This document shows, piece by piece, positions 8,763 through 15,575 of a stretch of DNA of 34,275 bases. The stretch's first letter is position 1; each line of letters starts with the position of its first letter. Position numbers and translations under genes: made by a program. The DNA comes from Pseudomonadota bacterium (GTDB lineage: Bacteria > Pseudomonadota > Gammaproteobacteria > Burkholderiales > Rhodocyclaceae): the NCBI GenBank assembly GCA_009778425.1, contig WRJU01000251.1, forward strand, positions 1-34,275. The letters are read 5' to 3'. The notes below the pieces were generated by a model that saw only the letters and a program-made list of their open reading frames with translations, was not told the origin of the DNA and made no database searches.

Positions 8763-9012
8763 TTTTTCGCTGATTAACCATGGCGCGAAAGGAGTCTTGA
8801 AGCGCACCGTAGTCGGCCGCATCCATTTCCTCGATGTCTTCGGCGGTCAGCCCACAGAGGACGGAAAAGAGGCCGATTTCCTGGTCTTCTGCGCTGCTGC
8901 CGAAGCGCTTGGAAGCCTTGATGTCTCTTACTTTTGGGCGGCGCACCGGGAGACTGGTGATTTCTTTCCCGCCAGCAGGGGTGAATGGGTAAAGCAGGTC
9001 GAGTTTTTCCAT
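8707..9012 (-). CDS. E: Tail assembly chaperone E (P2 gpE / Mu gp41 family)
   Basis: 101 aa from ATG 9012, chosen because AGGAA lies 7-8 nt upstream; the longer open frame above it crosses a terminator-like hairpin and has poor sequence. The protein begins MEKLDLLYPFTPAGGKEIT, then contains RPKVRDIKASKRFG and FSVLCGLTAEDIEEMDAADY, typical of phage tail assembly chaperones. Its last 17 codons overlap the E' frame and contain the slippery A7 run. It lies between the tube and tape-measure genes, as in P2. Confidence 0.88.
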   Translation of the reverse strand: MEKLDLLYPFTPAGGKEITSLPVRRPKVRDIKASKRFGSSAEDQEIGLFSVLCGLTAEDIEEMDAADYGALQDSFRAMVNQRKKPVADDGAAGEVVRLPAQ

Positions 9013-9034
9013 GTTTTTTCCTGAAATTGGACTG

Positions 9035-9052
9035 AAAAAGTCCCCGAAGGGA
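9035..9052 (-). terminator. Possible intrinsic terminator/attenuator between tail tube and E
   Basis: On the - strand TCCC-TTCG-GGGA forms a short stem with a UUCG tetraloop, followed by C and five T. Just upstream (about 9052-9092) a longer imperfect inverted repeat, AGCCAGC with GCTGGCT, could stack on it. It lies in the 176-nt gap between tube and E genes. It would lower expression of chaperone and tape measure relative to the abundant sheath and tube. The 4-bp stem is short, so confidence is moderate. Confidence 0.5.
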
Positions 9053-9188
9053 GCCAGCCCCGCAACGGGGAGGTGATCGTTGCTGGCTGGCTGCCAGTGT
9101 TGTTTTGCGTCGCCCTCACCGCTGGCTGGAGGGCGGCGCGGCACAGCTTGAGCCGACGCCGCGCGTGTCACGCTCTCGATGAGTCCGG

Positions 9189-9713
9189 TTAGCCGCCGAT
9201 GTTCCGGCGGTACGTGGCGAGCATGTCTTCGCCGCCAACGCGGAAAATGTTGGCGAGCACGTCCAGTTCCAGCACTTCTTTCCCATCAATCACCTGCTTG
9301 ACGTAGGTGCAGGAGAAGCCCGCCTGGAAGTCGGCGTTTTCATGCTGCTTGAACGTGCCGAGAGGGTTTTTCTTGAACATCACCGTCAGGTAAGTGACCA
9401 GGGACTTTTCCTCGACGCGCCCTTGCGCGCCATAGGTCTCGATGTTCGAGCGGCACTGGAGCTGCACGGCCTTGAAGGGGTTTGCCATGATCGCGGCAGA
9501 ATCGTCGTAGAGGGAATTCCACTTGATTTCGCCTTCGAGCTTATCGAAGCCGGAGGGCAATTCGATCTTGCCCACCATGCCGAGAGCCTTGTGCTCGGTC
9601 ATCGTTGCCGTGATGTCCGGGAGCTTGATCTCCTCGGCACGGCCCAGTAACGAGTTGCCGTTGGCGTAGACGTTGGCGTTGACGATGCGGTTGATTTGAA
9701 TTTTTCCGGGCAT
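9189..9713 (-). CDS. FII: Major tail tube protein, P2 FII-like
   Basis: 174 aa of the P2 FII tail tube family: MPGKIQINRIVNANVYANG at the start, then KLPDITATMTEHKALGMVGK and the conserved GEIKWNSLYDD. It forms the inner tube of the contractile tail. It begins 1 nt after the sheath stop, as in P2 (FI-FII). It is followed by a 176-nt non-coding gap with a probable terminator. Confidence 0.93.
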   Translation of the reverse strand: MPGKIQINRIVNANVYANGNSLLGRAEEIKLPDITATMTEHKALGMVGKIELPSGFDKLEGEIKWNSLYDDSAAIMANPFKAVQLQCRSNIETYGAQGRVEEKSLVTYLTVMFKKNPLGTFKQHENADFQAGFSCTYVKQVIDGKEVLELDVLANIFRVGGEDMLATYRRNIGG

Positions 9714-9714
9714 C

Positions 9715-11145
9715 TCAGTTGTTCCCCTTCAAGGTCAGCAGGTATTCCGAGGTGATCTCGGTCTCGTATGTGAGCCGTTCCATCGGCGTGGGCGGGTTGT
9801 ATTTGTAACTGATGAGCAAGTGCCCCGCCGCGAGTTCGGTTTCCTCGTTTCGTTCCGGGTCGAACCACGCCTTGAAACCCAGCAGCGCCCCATCGCCGAT
9901 CAACTTTCTCCCGTAGGCGTTGACAGATTCCAGCAAGGCATCGATGAGGGCCTGGTCGAGCGGCATGTCGACGAACTGGAGGCTGAAGTACCGGAGCGAC
10001 TCGTTGATCATGTCGCCGGTGCGGCGAACGTTCTCAAAGTTCTTCATGTGAGTGATGGTTGGCCACGCCGCCGTGCGGTTGCCCCAGAGCCGGTAGCCCG
10101 TGCCGTAGCTGGAAAACACGGTGGTGATGCCCTGTTCGTTCAACAGGTTCACCTCAGACTGCGGGTCATCGATCATGGCGGAAAGCTGCCGCTCAACGCC
10201 GATCACGCCAACGAGTTCCTGGTTGGAACTCGACAACCAGAAACCTTTGTCAAGGTCGACCTTGGCGCGCAGCGCCGCCGCGTGGATGGAGAGAGGAACC
10301 AACCGCTCTGTGTTGCTTGCGGGGTCGTAGCCAACCATATGCGGGTAGCATAGCCGCACCCTCTCGCTGGATGTATTGAAATTGATCGTGCCGTTCGGGC
10401 CGCGACCTGCGAGCGCCTGTGCAAACGATGTTCCGATGGGCGCGTCGATGTAGGAAACGCCCCCCAGTTCATCGGCCAGGCCGATCAGCGCCGTGGAGAC
10501 GGATGTCAGCGAGCCAAAGGCAGGGGCGATGAGGATTTTGGCGAAGAAACCAAATTGGTTGTAGGTGTCCTTGAGCGCCTTCATCCCCGTGCGCTGTCCG
10601 GCGGCGTTGACCGTGCCGAGGATGTCGGAGGCCGTGACCAGGCTCGGGTCGGTGTGGTCGTAGCTCGCGTTGAGCGTTGCGCCCGCAGGGATGTTTCCGT
10701 CAGGCACACGGGTGAGGATGCCGCTGGCCAAGTCCGCCGTGTAGTCCGTGACGGCCTGATAGGTGGTCGCTCCGTCCGTGCTCTGAATGACCAAGTTACT
10801 GACTGACCCAAAGGCAAGCCGCCCACGGTCGGTGACGGCACCGAGGCGCAACGCCTCGTCGGCCACTGCCGATTTGTGAATGGCCGGGTCGCACACGTTG
10901 ATAACGATGACGGTGGCCGCGCCATAACCGGCGATGATGTCGAGCGCCTGCGGGATGGTATAGCCAGAGAGTTTCGGCCCCCAGGTTGCGCTGTCCTTTT
11001 CGGAGAGCCACAGCGTTGGCTTGTTCGCGGGGCCGCTCGGAGCCGTACCGATCAGGGCAATGACTGCCGACTTGACCGCTTTGACGGGGCGCGGGCCGCG
11101 TTCGACTTCGATGGTTTCCACGCCGTGCAAATAGTTTGCAGCCAT
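9715..11145 (-). CDS. FI: Tail sheath protein, P2 FI-like
   Basis: 476 aa. The family pattern is clear: an N-terminal YLHGVETIEVERGPRPV, a segment AVIALIGTAP, a C-terminal FENVRRTGDMINESLRYFS, and WFDPERNEETELAAGHL. It polymerises around the tube and contracts on infection. Using a P2-type sheath on Mu-type heads is the BcepMu arrangement and differs from Mu gpL. It starts 3 nt after the small upstream gene. Confidence 0.94.
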   Translation of the reverse strand: MAANYLHGVETIEVERGPRPVKAVKSAVIALIGTAPSGPANKPTLWLSEKDSATWGPKLSGYTIPQALDIIAGYGAATVIVINVCDPAIHKSAVADEALRLGAVTDRGRLAFGSVSNLVIQSTDGATTYQAVTDYTADLASGILTRVPDGNIPAGATLNASYDHTDPSLVTASDILGTVNAAGQRTGMKALKDTYNQFGFFAKILIAPAFGSLTSVSTALIGLADELGGVSYIDAPIGTSFAQALAGRGPNGTINFNTSSERVRLCYPHMVGYDPASNTERLVPLSIHAAALRAKVDLDKGFWLSSSNQELVGVIGVERQLSAMIDDPQSEVNLLNEQGITTVFSSYGTGYRLWGNRTAAWPTITHMKNFENVRRTGDMINESLRYFSLQFVDMPLDQALIDALLESVNAYGRKLIGDGALLGFKAWFDPERNEETELAAGHLLISYKYNPPTPMERLTYETEITSEYLLTLKGNN

Positions 11146-11148
11146 TGT

Positions 11149-11352
11149 TCAGGCTCCTTTTGTGGTTTTCTTGATGCCAGCCGCCTTCGCAGGAGCAATG
11201 GGCTTGAGAAGCCCTCGCGCCAGCAGCATGCTGGTGTATTCGTGGTTTTCAGGCAGATCGACCGCCTTACCGGGGACAAGCAGCACTTCACATGTGCTGC
11301 CGTCCGCTTTGAGCGTGACGCCGCCCATGGGGCCGATGTAGAGATAGTTCAT
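11149..11352 (-). CDS. Small conserved phage protein before the sheath (Mu gp38 position)
   Basis: 67 aa, MNYLYIGPMGGVTLKADGS, with an Ala/Lys-rich end (PIAPAKAAGIKKTTKGA). It sits exactly where Mu has gp38, between the gp37-like protein and the sheath, and overlaps the upstream gene by 4 nt (ATGA). I do not recognise a domain with confidence. The tightly coupled position argues for a structural or assembly role. Confidence 0.75.
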   Translation of the reverse strand: MNYLYIGPMGGVTLKADGSTCEVLLVPGKAVDLPENHEYTSMLLARGLLKPIAPAKAAGIKKTTKGA

Positions 11353-11813
11353 TTCGTTTCTTCCAGTTCGATTCCGGTAAAGGCTGGACCCGCCGGGGCG
11401 TCGACATCTTCGAGAGCGACGGATTCGACGGCGAAGTCCACCGCGTATTGCCAGAGGCCAGCGGCTTCGCCCAGGTAGGTATCAGCAACGGCGCGTAGCG
11501 GCTTGCAGTCCGGTAAGCGGTGTCCGAGCAGCGTCAGGCGCACGGCATCCACGGCATCGACCGCGCCGCCGCGCCCGTTGAGCTGGCGCATCACCACCGT
11601 GACCGTCACGCGCAGCTCGCGCGGCTGCATCACGTAGGTGGTCGTCACAGGCGCGCTGTAGCGGCTGCCCGCGTAGCTCACGAGCAATGCGCCACCAGGG
11701 TGGTTGAGCCGGTAGTCGCGTGGTTTTTCCGGGAAATACTCGACGGCAAGCGCCGGGAGCTTTTCCTTCAGCCGCGCGATAACGGCCTCGATGATTTCGA
11801 GCGTGGTAGCCAT
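11349..11813 (-). CDS. Mu gp37-like head-tail/tail terminator protein (DUF1834)
   Basis: 154 aa, MATTLEIIEAVIARLKEKLP, followed by GGALLVSYAGSRYS and PRELRVTVTVVMRQLNGRGG. Length, position and sequence fit the DUF1834/Gp37 family of Mu-like phages, located between the gp36 adaptor and the sheath. Family role: probably neck or tail terminator. It lies 1 nt from the gene above and overlaps the gene below by 4 nt. Confidence 0.85.
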   Translation of the reverse strand: MATTLEIIEAVIARLKEKLPALAVEYFPEKPRDYRLNHPGGALLVSYAGSRYSAPVTTTYVMQPRELRVTVTVVMRQLNGRGGAVDAVDAVRLTLLGHRLPDCKPLRAVADTYLGEAAGLWQYAVDFAVESVALEDVDAPAGPAFTGIELEETK

Positions 11814-11814
11814 G

Positions 11815-12249
11815 TCAGTACCTGTCCAGCACGTTGTTGCCGAAGCGTTGCGGGCGGGCGCGCACCTTGATCTCGCCGGGCTCCGGGGCGGACGCTCCAG
11901 ACGGGACGCCCAGGGTGATCCGGTTGTCGCGGATGGCCTCCAGCGTCTGGATCGCGGCCTTCCAGGTGCGCGTCACCGCCTCGGGCAGATCGTTGCCTTC
12001 CGGGCGGCGGGCGTAGAGCCAATGCCGTGCGAGGTTGACCGTCATGTCCTTGATGATGCTCGGCACGGGATCAAGCGGCAGGTTGTAGCGCCCGCGCAGA
12101 TAGCCGTCGACGAGTTCGACCGCTTGCCGGATGGCCTCTTCCACCACGGGCAAATTGATGTCCGTGGCGGTCGCATCGTCATCCGAGAGCCAGACGAGCG
12201 TCTGGGCAGGGATGGCGAGTTGAAGGTCGGCCAGCGTGCAGTAGGGCAT
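11815..12249 (-). CDS. Head-tail connector, Mu gp36-like (DUF1320)
   Basis: 144 aa. The start MPYCTLADLQLAIP, then AVELVDGYLRGRYNLPL and NLARHWLYARRP, are hallmarks of DUF1320 (Mu gp36), a helical head-tail adaptor. The ATG at 12249 overlaps the upstream stop as TGATG, so it is translationally coupled to the decoration gene. Confidence 0.92.
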   Translation of the reverse strand: MPYCTLADLQLAIPAQTLVWLSDDDATATDINLPVVEEAIRQAVELVDGYLRGRYNLPLDPVPSIIKDMTVNLARHWLYARRPEGNDLPEAVTRTWKAAIQTLEAIRDNRITLGVPSGASAPEPGEIKVRARPQRFGNNVLDRY

Positions 12250-12581
12250 CAGATTCCCCGGATGATCCGGATGAGTTCGCCCGCGCCGCCCGCTTCGTCG
12301 ACGGCATAGCCGTTGCAGACGCCTTCAGCGCTCTCAACCGCGCGGCCTTCTCCGTCGCTGTTGATTTCCGCGCCCTGGGCGACGGCTCCACCAGACTCCA
12401 CAAGCATGACGCCAATCACGTTGATGGGTGCGGGAGCCCCAGCTTCGGATTCTGCCTCGAGTACGCCGAGGGCTTTGGCTTCGCCCGTTGCTCGTTTGCC
12501 GTCGAAACCGACGAAGCGGCGGGCGGGGATGTCGGCGTCCAGCGTCTTGGTGATGGTCAGGATTGGGTGTTGCGGCTTCAT
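12249..12581 (-). CDS. Capsid decoration/cement-like protein (DUF2190-like)
   Basis: 110 aa, MKPQHPILTITKTLDADIPA, then RFVGFDGKRATGEAKALGVL and a Gly/Glu-rich end. The size, the beta-rich pattern and the place between the major capsid and the gp36 adaptor fit the DUF2190 head decoration family. It overlaps the genes on both sides by 3-4 nt. Decoration function is inferred from family and position. Confidence 0.75.
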   Translation of the reverse strand: MKPQHPILTITKTLDADIPARRFVGFDGKRATGEAKALGVLEAESEAGAPAPINVIGVMLVESGGAVAQGAEINSDGEGRAVESAEGVCNGYAVDEAGGAGELIRIIRGI

Positions 12582-12784
12582 TGCTTGGGTTCCTTGGCAG
12601 CAGTGTTTTTGGTGGCAGGAGCGGGTTTCTGTCCGGCTCCAGACGCGGAGACAAGCGTTCCAACAGGCTTGAGCCAGCGGCTGAATTTCTTCGCATCAGC
12701 GTCGGGCAACTCGATCTCAGCGCCATCGGCATACCGTTTGCCGCCCATCCGGAATTCCAAACCGGAAACGACATAGCGGCTCAT
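12578..12784 (-). CDS. Small head protein of unknown function (DUF7210-like)
   Basis: 68 aa: MSRYVVSGLEFRMGGKRYAD, a short acidic helix, then a Lys/Ala/Pro-rich tail (PAPATKNTAAKEPKQ). It overlaps the major capsid stop by 4 nt (ATGA). Similar short proteins commonly lie between capsid and decoration genes in Mu-like phages. The role is unknown; a minor head or assembly factor is possible. Confidence 0.65.
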   Translation of the reverse strand: MSRYVVSGLEFRMGGKRYADGAEIELPDADAKKFSRWLKPVGTLVSASGAGQKPAPATKNTAAKEPKQ

Positions 12785-13704
12785 GACGCAACTCCAGAGA
12801 CCAGATACCCAGCATCCGCGCCGACGATGACGGCTTTATAGATGTCGGTGTGGCGGACGTAGCGCACCTTACCGCCCTCGCTGTCATAGCGGTCGGTCTC
12901 TGGCATGCCCTTGCGGCGCAGGGTGTAGCCGAACGATGGCTCGTCGTAGCTCGCACTGCGTCCGGCTCCGGAGCGGGCAACATAGGCGAGGATGAGGTTG
13001 TCGCCCCAGATGTCGCCGGTCGCGGTGTCCCCGGCGAGCGCCTCGCCGATGTGGATGCTGTCGATCCCGAAGAGGAACCGCAGGTGCTCCAGGGTGATGA
13101 GCTTCCTTTCGTTCCCGCCAAGGGCTTCTTGCAGTTTCGGGTGAAACTTAAGCGCTGCGTAGGTGGCCGCGCCCATGACGACGGTGTTTGGGCGCACCCC
13201 GATGCGGCTGCGGAGGACTTCCTTGGCTTCCTCCACCACGCCGACGGGGTCGCCGCCGCCGTTCTTCCAGCTATCCGAACCGGCCAGCGCGACTTTTGCG
13301 CCAGACAGGTAATTGTCCGGGTTCTGTGCAAGCTGCGCGGCACCCCACTCGCGCTTCAGGTCGATGGAGTCCTTCACGCGGATGGCGGCGCGGGACTCGA
13401 TGTCAAACATCGACTCATTTTCTTCCCGGTAGTCGCACGGGTAGGCGAGGTCATGCTCGCGCAGCACCACGTCCAAGTTATTGATGTCGTCTGGCGTCAT
13501 CACATTGGAGGCGGCACGGATGGCGCGCTCAGTATCCCAGAGGCGGAAGGCCTCTTTGCCGAACAGCGGGACGATGACGCCTTCCTTGTCAACGGGGACG
13601 ACGGGAAAAAGGGCTTCGCTGATGAACGCGGCGTTGTGGTAGCCGCGCGCGATCTCGGTCAGGACGGGATCGACGACGCGGAGTTGCTTGAGACGGTCAG
13701 ACAT
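12781..13704 (-). CDS. Major capsid protein (BcepMu/Mu T-type position)
   Basis: 307 aa. It follows the protease/scaffold gene, as in Mu (I/Z then T) and BcepMu. Features are an N-terminal arm MSDRLKQLRVVDPVLTEIAR, IRVKDSIDLKREWGAAQLA, and a C-terminal SYDEPSFGYTLRRKGMPET that is common in capsid proteins of this group. An HK97 fold is expected from the family. About 18 nt separate it from the protease stop. Confidence 0.87.
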   Translation of the reverse strand: MSDRLKQLRVVDPVLTEIARGYHNAAFISEALFPVVPVDKEGVIVPLFGKEAFRLWDTERAIRAASNVMTPDDINNLDVVLREHDLAYPCDYREENESMFDIESRAAIRVKDSIDLKREWGAAQLAQNPDNYLSGAKVALAGSDSWKNGGGDPVGVVEEAKEVLRSRIGVRPNTVVMGAATYAALKFHPKLQEALGGNERKLITLEHLRFLFGIDSIHIGEALAGDTATGDIWGDNLILAYVARSGAGRSASYDEPSFGYTLRRKGMPETDRYDSEGGKVRYVRHTDIYKAVIVGADAGYLVSGVAS

Positions 13705-13722
13705 TCTTATGCTCCTGGGTGG

Positions 13723-14715
13723 TTATTGGGCGGCGGCAATGGCTTGCCGGATGGCCTCCCCGTAGGGGATGTGTTTCTCCGACGCCAAGGCGCGAGCGCG
13801 GGCATGCAGGGCAAGCCGGTCGGGGTCGACGTTCTTTTCCGCAAACTCCCGGATCGAGGCATCCGAGACGCCGCCCGTGGCTTTGTTCTTGGTGGCGTGT
13901 TCGCCAAAACTGACGATCGGGTCGCGGCTGCTCAAGAAGGCTTTGAAGGCCGCGCCTATGTCCTGCTTCTGCTCTCCTTCGCCGAATTCGACGGGAGTGC
14001 TGCCCAAGGCATCCAGCAGGCTTTCCACCAGCGGCCTGTCCTTGGGCGCAAGCCGCCCCTGGGCGATCAAGCCTTCGGCAAAGCTGGCGTTCCCGGCATG
14101 CCGCCGCTCGGCGGCTTCGCGCTGGCGCTCCTCTTGCAGCACTTGATTCTGCTGTTTCAGTTGGGCGTTTTCGGCTTGTAGTGCAGCAAGTTCTTCAGGG
14201 GTCACGGTGGTCTCCGGTTCGGTCAAATGTGCCGACGTCGGCACATTCGGTTCAGGGGCAATTTCAGGCTCGTTAAATTCGATTTCGACGACTCCCTCTT
14301 CGCCGTCGGCAAACTGCGGCTCGCGCAGCCCCTTGACGGCGGGCGGCTGTGCGCCAAGGAAGCCGACGTGGCGCAGGTAGTAGCTGCCGGGTTTTGGATT
14401 TGCCGGGGAGTCGGGCGCGTAGAAAGACGCGGAGATTTTTTTATAGCGCCCTGCCGCCACCAGTTCGGCGAAGGCGGGGTCGACCTGATGCGGCTCGGCG
14501 ATGAGGTCGCCCCCCGCAGCGGTGAGCGACTTCACCCAGCCGTAGGCCGGTGCATTGATTTTCGGGTGGCCGACCACAATGGGGGCTTCGTGCGCAGCAG
14601 GGTCGTAAGCCTCGACGCAGCCGATGATGTCGGCTTCGGAGAACAGGATTGGCTCGCCAGCGAGGGGCGTCTGTAGGCCAGCACGGAAGATATGGAGCGG
14701 CTTCATCATGGTCAC
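13723..14715 (-). CDS. Head maturation protease with scaffold domain (Mu I/Z-like)
   Basis: Up to 330 aa. Residues ~1-130 form the protease part (LHIFRAGLQTPLAGEPILFS, then IVVGHPKINAPAYGWV), and residues ~170-205 form a coiled coil (ELAALQAENAQLKQQNQVLQ) typical of the scaffold part. The scaffold may also be made alone from an internal start, as in Mu. The frame opens at GTG 14715; ATG 14709 is the alternative, and neither has a strong ribosome-binding site. The linker at 14223-14256 contains a palindromic element that encodes NVPTSAHL. A late-promoter motif lies 27 nt upstream of the GTG. Confidence 0.87.
   Translation of the reverse strand: MTMMKPLHIFRAGLQTPLAGEPILFSEADIIGCVEAYDPAAHEAPIVVGHPKINAPAYGWVKSLTAAGGDLIAEPHQVDPAFAELVAAGRYKKISASFYAPDSPANPKPGSYYLRHVGFLGAQPPAVKGLREPQFADGEEGVVEIEFNEPEIAPEPNVPTSAHLTEPETTVTPEELAALQAENAQLKQQNQVLQEERQREAAERRHAGNASFAEGLIAQGRLAPKDRPLVESLLDALGSTPVEFGEGEQKQDIGAAFKAFLSSRDPIVSFGEHATKNKATGGVSDASIREFAEKNVDPDRLALHARARALASEKHIPYGEAIRQAIAAAQ
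14223..14256. repeat. 34-nt palindromic element, copy 1 (inside the protease/scaffold gene)
   Basis: The core 14226-14247 is a perfect 22-bp palindrome: AATGTGCCGAC followed by its reverse complement. The 34-nt block matches 25950-25983 with a single difference at 14248, including eight asymmetric bases (GGTTCAGG) outside the palindrome. Read on the - strand it encodes NVPTSAHL in the linker between protease and coiled coil. The other copy encodes the same eight residues on the + strand. Confidence 0.9.
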
Positions 14716-14741
14716 GATGGTGCGCCGCCCGTGAGTCGGGT

Positions 14742-14762
14742 TCTATTAAACAACTTTAAGAC
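14742..14762 (-). promoter_or_regulatory. Putative late-promoter motif, copy 2 (before protease/scaffold)
   Basis: On the - strand it reads GTCTTAAAG, four bases, TTTAATAGA, in ungapped register with the copies at 3413-3433 and 23706-23726. It lies 27 nt before the protease GTG, in the 199-nt gap after the Rha gene, the place of Mu promoter PI. The same gap holds a 7-bp hairpin (AAACCGC with GCGGTTT, 14816-14836). The -10-like half is reasonable and no -35 is seen. Confidence 0.65.
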
Positions 14763-14894
14763 GTGTAGGGAGGGGCATCGCGCCTCTTGCGGGCGCAGAT
14801 GGAAAACAGATGGGGAAACCGCGTCAGAAGCGGTTTATACAAATTTACGGGCGGAAAACGCGGGCGCAGGCGGGCATGGATGCCAGTTGCGCCG

Positions 14895-14916
14895 AAAACG
14901 GCGCTACGGCCGTTTT
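14895..14916 (-). terminator. Intrinsic terminator after the Rha gene
   Basis: A perfect 8-bp stem, AAAACGGC with GCCGTTTT, and a 6-nt loop; the T-rich arm works in either direction. Its first bases overlap the Rha stop codon (TAA, 14917-14915). It would end the Rha transcript before the protease transcription unit. Confidence 0.7.
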
Positions 14917-15274
14917 ATGGCGCGGCGGTCTGCGATGCGATGTAATTCAAGAACAGCGCCCGTTCCGCCCGGCTGTACGCTTCGATGTAACGCTCTCTCC
15001 ACCGCGCTGCCGCAGCGCCCGTGAAGCACATGCACAGGATGGCGAAGCCGTCGCGGGTAATCTCGTACATGGGCATGGCAACCTGCCCGTCGGTCGGGCT
15101 GTATTTATGGTACTGGGTGAGCGCGAAGTTTCGCCGCCGGAACCTCTCCGAGCAATCAAGGCTCTCGATGTCCCGCAGCACATCCTTGTGCGGCTGCTCA
15201 AACCGATTGGAGAGGTCGAGCGAGGTGACGTACAGCCGGTTGCCGTTTTGGCGGATGAGTTGGGTGTCGGCCAC
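14915..15274 (-). CDS. rha: Rha-family phage regulatory protein
   Basis: 119 aa. The start is GTG 15274, not an upstream ATG: AGGAGG lies 6 nt before it, while the longer frame runs through the structured RNA. The pRha domain fills the protein: LYVTSLDLSNRFEQPHKDVL, RDIESLDC, RRRNFALTQY, YEITRDGFAILCMCFTG, ARWRERYIEAY. Rha/antirepressor-type proteins of lambdoid and P1-like phages counteract repression or control development. Here it interrupts the Mu-type late order between G and protease and has its own leader RNA and terminators. It is likely a second immunity or development switch; its target is unknown. Confidence 0.87.
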   Translation of the reverse strand: MADTQLIRQNGNRLYVTSLDLSNRFEQPHKDVLRDIESLDCSERFRRRNFALTQYHKYSPTDGQVAMPMYEITRDGFAILCMCFTGAAAARWRERYIEAYSRAERALFLNYIASQTAAP

Positions 15275-15297
15275 GATTGGCCTCCTGTAGTAGTGGT
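15275..15297 (-). promoter_or_regulatory. Rha ribosome-binding site; proposed antisense target (second copy)
   Basis: On the - strand this holds ACCACTACTACAGGAGGCC just before GTG. AGGAGGCC (15286-15279) can pair with GGCTTCCT (15414-15407) in the upstream structured RNA: eight positions, one of them G:U. A degenerate copy of the same leader lies at 15459-15478. This is the a/b target arrangement known for P1/P7 C4 RNA. Confidence 0.6.
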
Positions 15298-15319
15298 TGT
15301 TTTTTTCCGCGCTCCCGCT

Positions 15320-15425
15320 GCGAAACGGGGTGGGCGAAGCCGTGCGGGTTCGCAGACCGGCTACAGGTTCCGGCAGGGCTTGCGCCCTCCCGCACGGCTC
15401 GCCCGTAGGAAGCCGTGCGTTGCAC
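15320..15425 (-). ncRNA. C4-like antisense RNA (candidate) controlling rha
   Basis: The - strand can fold into an outer 10-bp stem (15389-15398 with 15339-15348, GCCGTGCGGG pairing CCCGCACGGC) enclosing two hairpins: AGGGC/GCCCT with a 4-nt loop (15375-15388) and a CCGG/CCGG stem (15357-15373). Just 5' of the stem, GGCTTCCT is complementary to the rha ribosome-binding site. The leader target sequence is present on both sides of the structure. This matches the logic of P1/P7 C4 antisense RNA, which is cut from the antirepressor leader and blocks its translation. The family assignment is from memory of the architecture; a covariance search was not possible. Transcript ends are approximate. Confidence 0.6.
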
Positions 15426-15458
15426 AAAAAAGCCGCGTTTCGTAAAACTGGCGCGGCT
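15426..15458 (-). terminator. Intrinsic terminator upstream of the C4-like structure
   Basis: On the - strand AGCCGCG, a 14-nt loop, CGCGGCT, then T6. It lies after gene G and before the folded RNA. It could end the upstream late transcript (lysis to G), or act as an attenuator inside the C4/rha leader if the candidate promoter at 15521-15549 is used. Stem and T-run are good; the loop is rather long. Confidence 0.55.
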
Positions 15459-15478
15459 GATTGCGCCTGTAGTGGTGG
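15459..15478 (-). repeat. First copy of the rha leader target sequence
   Basis: On the - strand CCACCACTACAGGCGCAATC resembles the sequence just before rha (15297-15275), which has CCACTACTACAGG and then CCAATC. In P1/P7 the C4 target also occurs twice, on either side of the antisense RNA. A short open frame crosses this copy, but no clear gene is visible there. The whole stretch 15275-15575 otherwise holds only the RNA, terminator and promoter elements listed. Confidence 0.5.
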
Positions 15479-15520
15479 GCTGCGACGCCCGCGTTGTCGT
15501 TGTTTGCGACAGCGGTAGTG

Positions 15521-15549
15521 AGATTACGACCTGTGAAAATGTTTTGCAA
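15521..15549 (-). promoter_or_regulatory. Candidate promoter for the C4-like RNA / rha leader
   Basis: On the - strand TTGCAA (15549-15544), a 17-nt spacer and TAATCT (15526-15521). The spacing is ideal but the boxes match consensus only partly (4/6 and 3/6). It lies about 95 nt before the folded RNA and just after gene G. This is a weak prediction. Confidence 0.3.
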
Positions 15550-15575
15550 TTAGTGAAACGACGGGGTTTTTCATG

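Noticed and set aside
12850..14181. Long + strand open frame of 443 codons
   Set aside because: It is antisense to the capsid and protease genes and reflects high-GC codon bias; its composition is Arg/Ala/Gly-rich and it has no domain.
15361..15549. Short - strand open frame across the rha leader as a protein gene
   Set aside because: It runs through the folded RNA and terminator and lacks a ribosome-binding site; a leader peptide cannot be excluded but is not supported.
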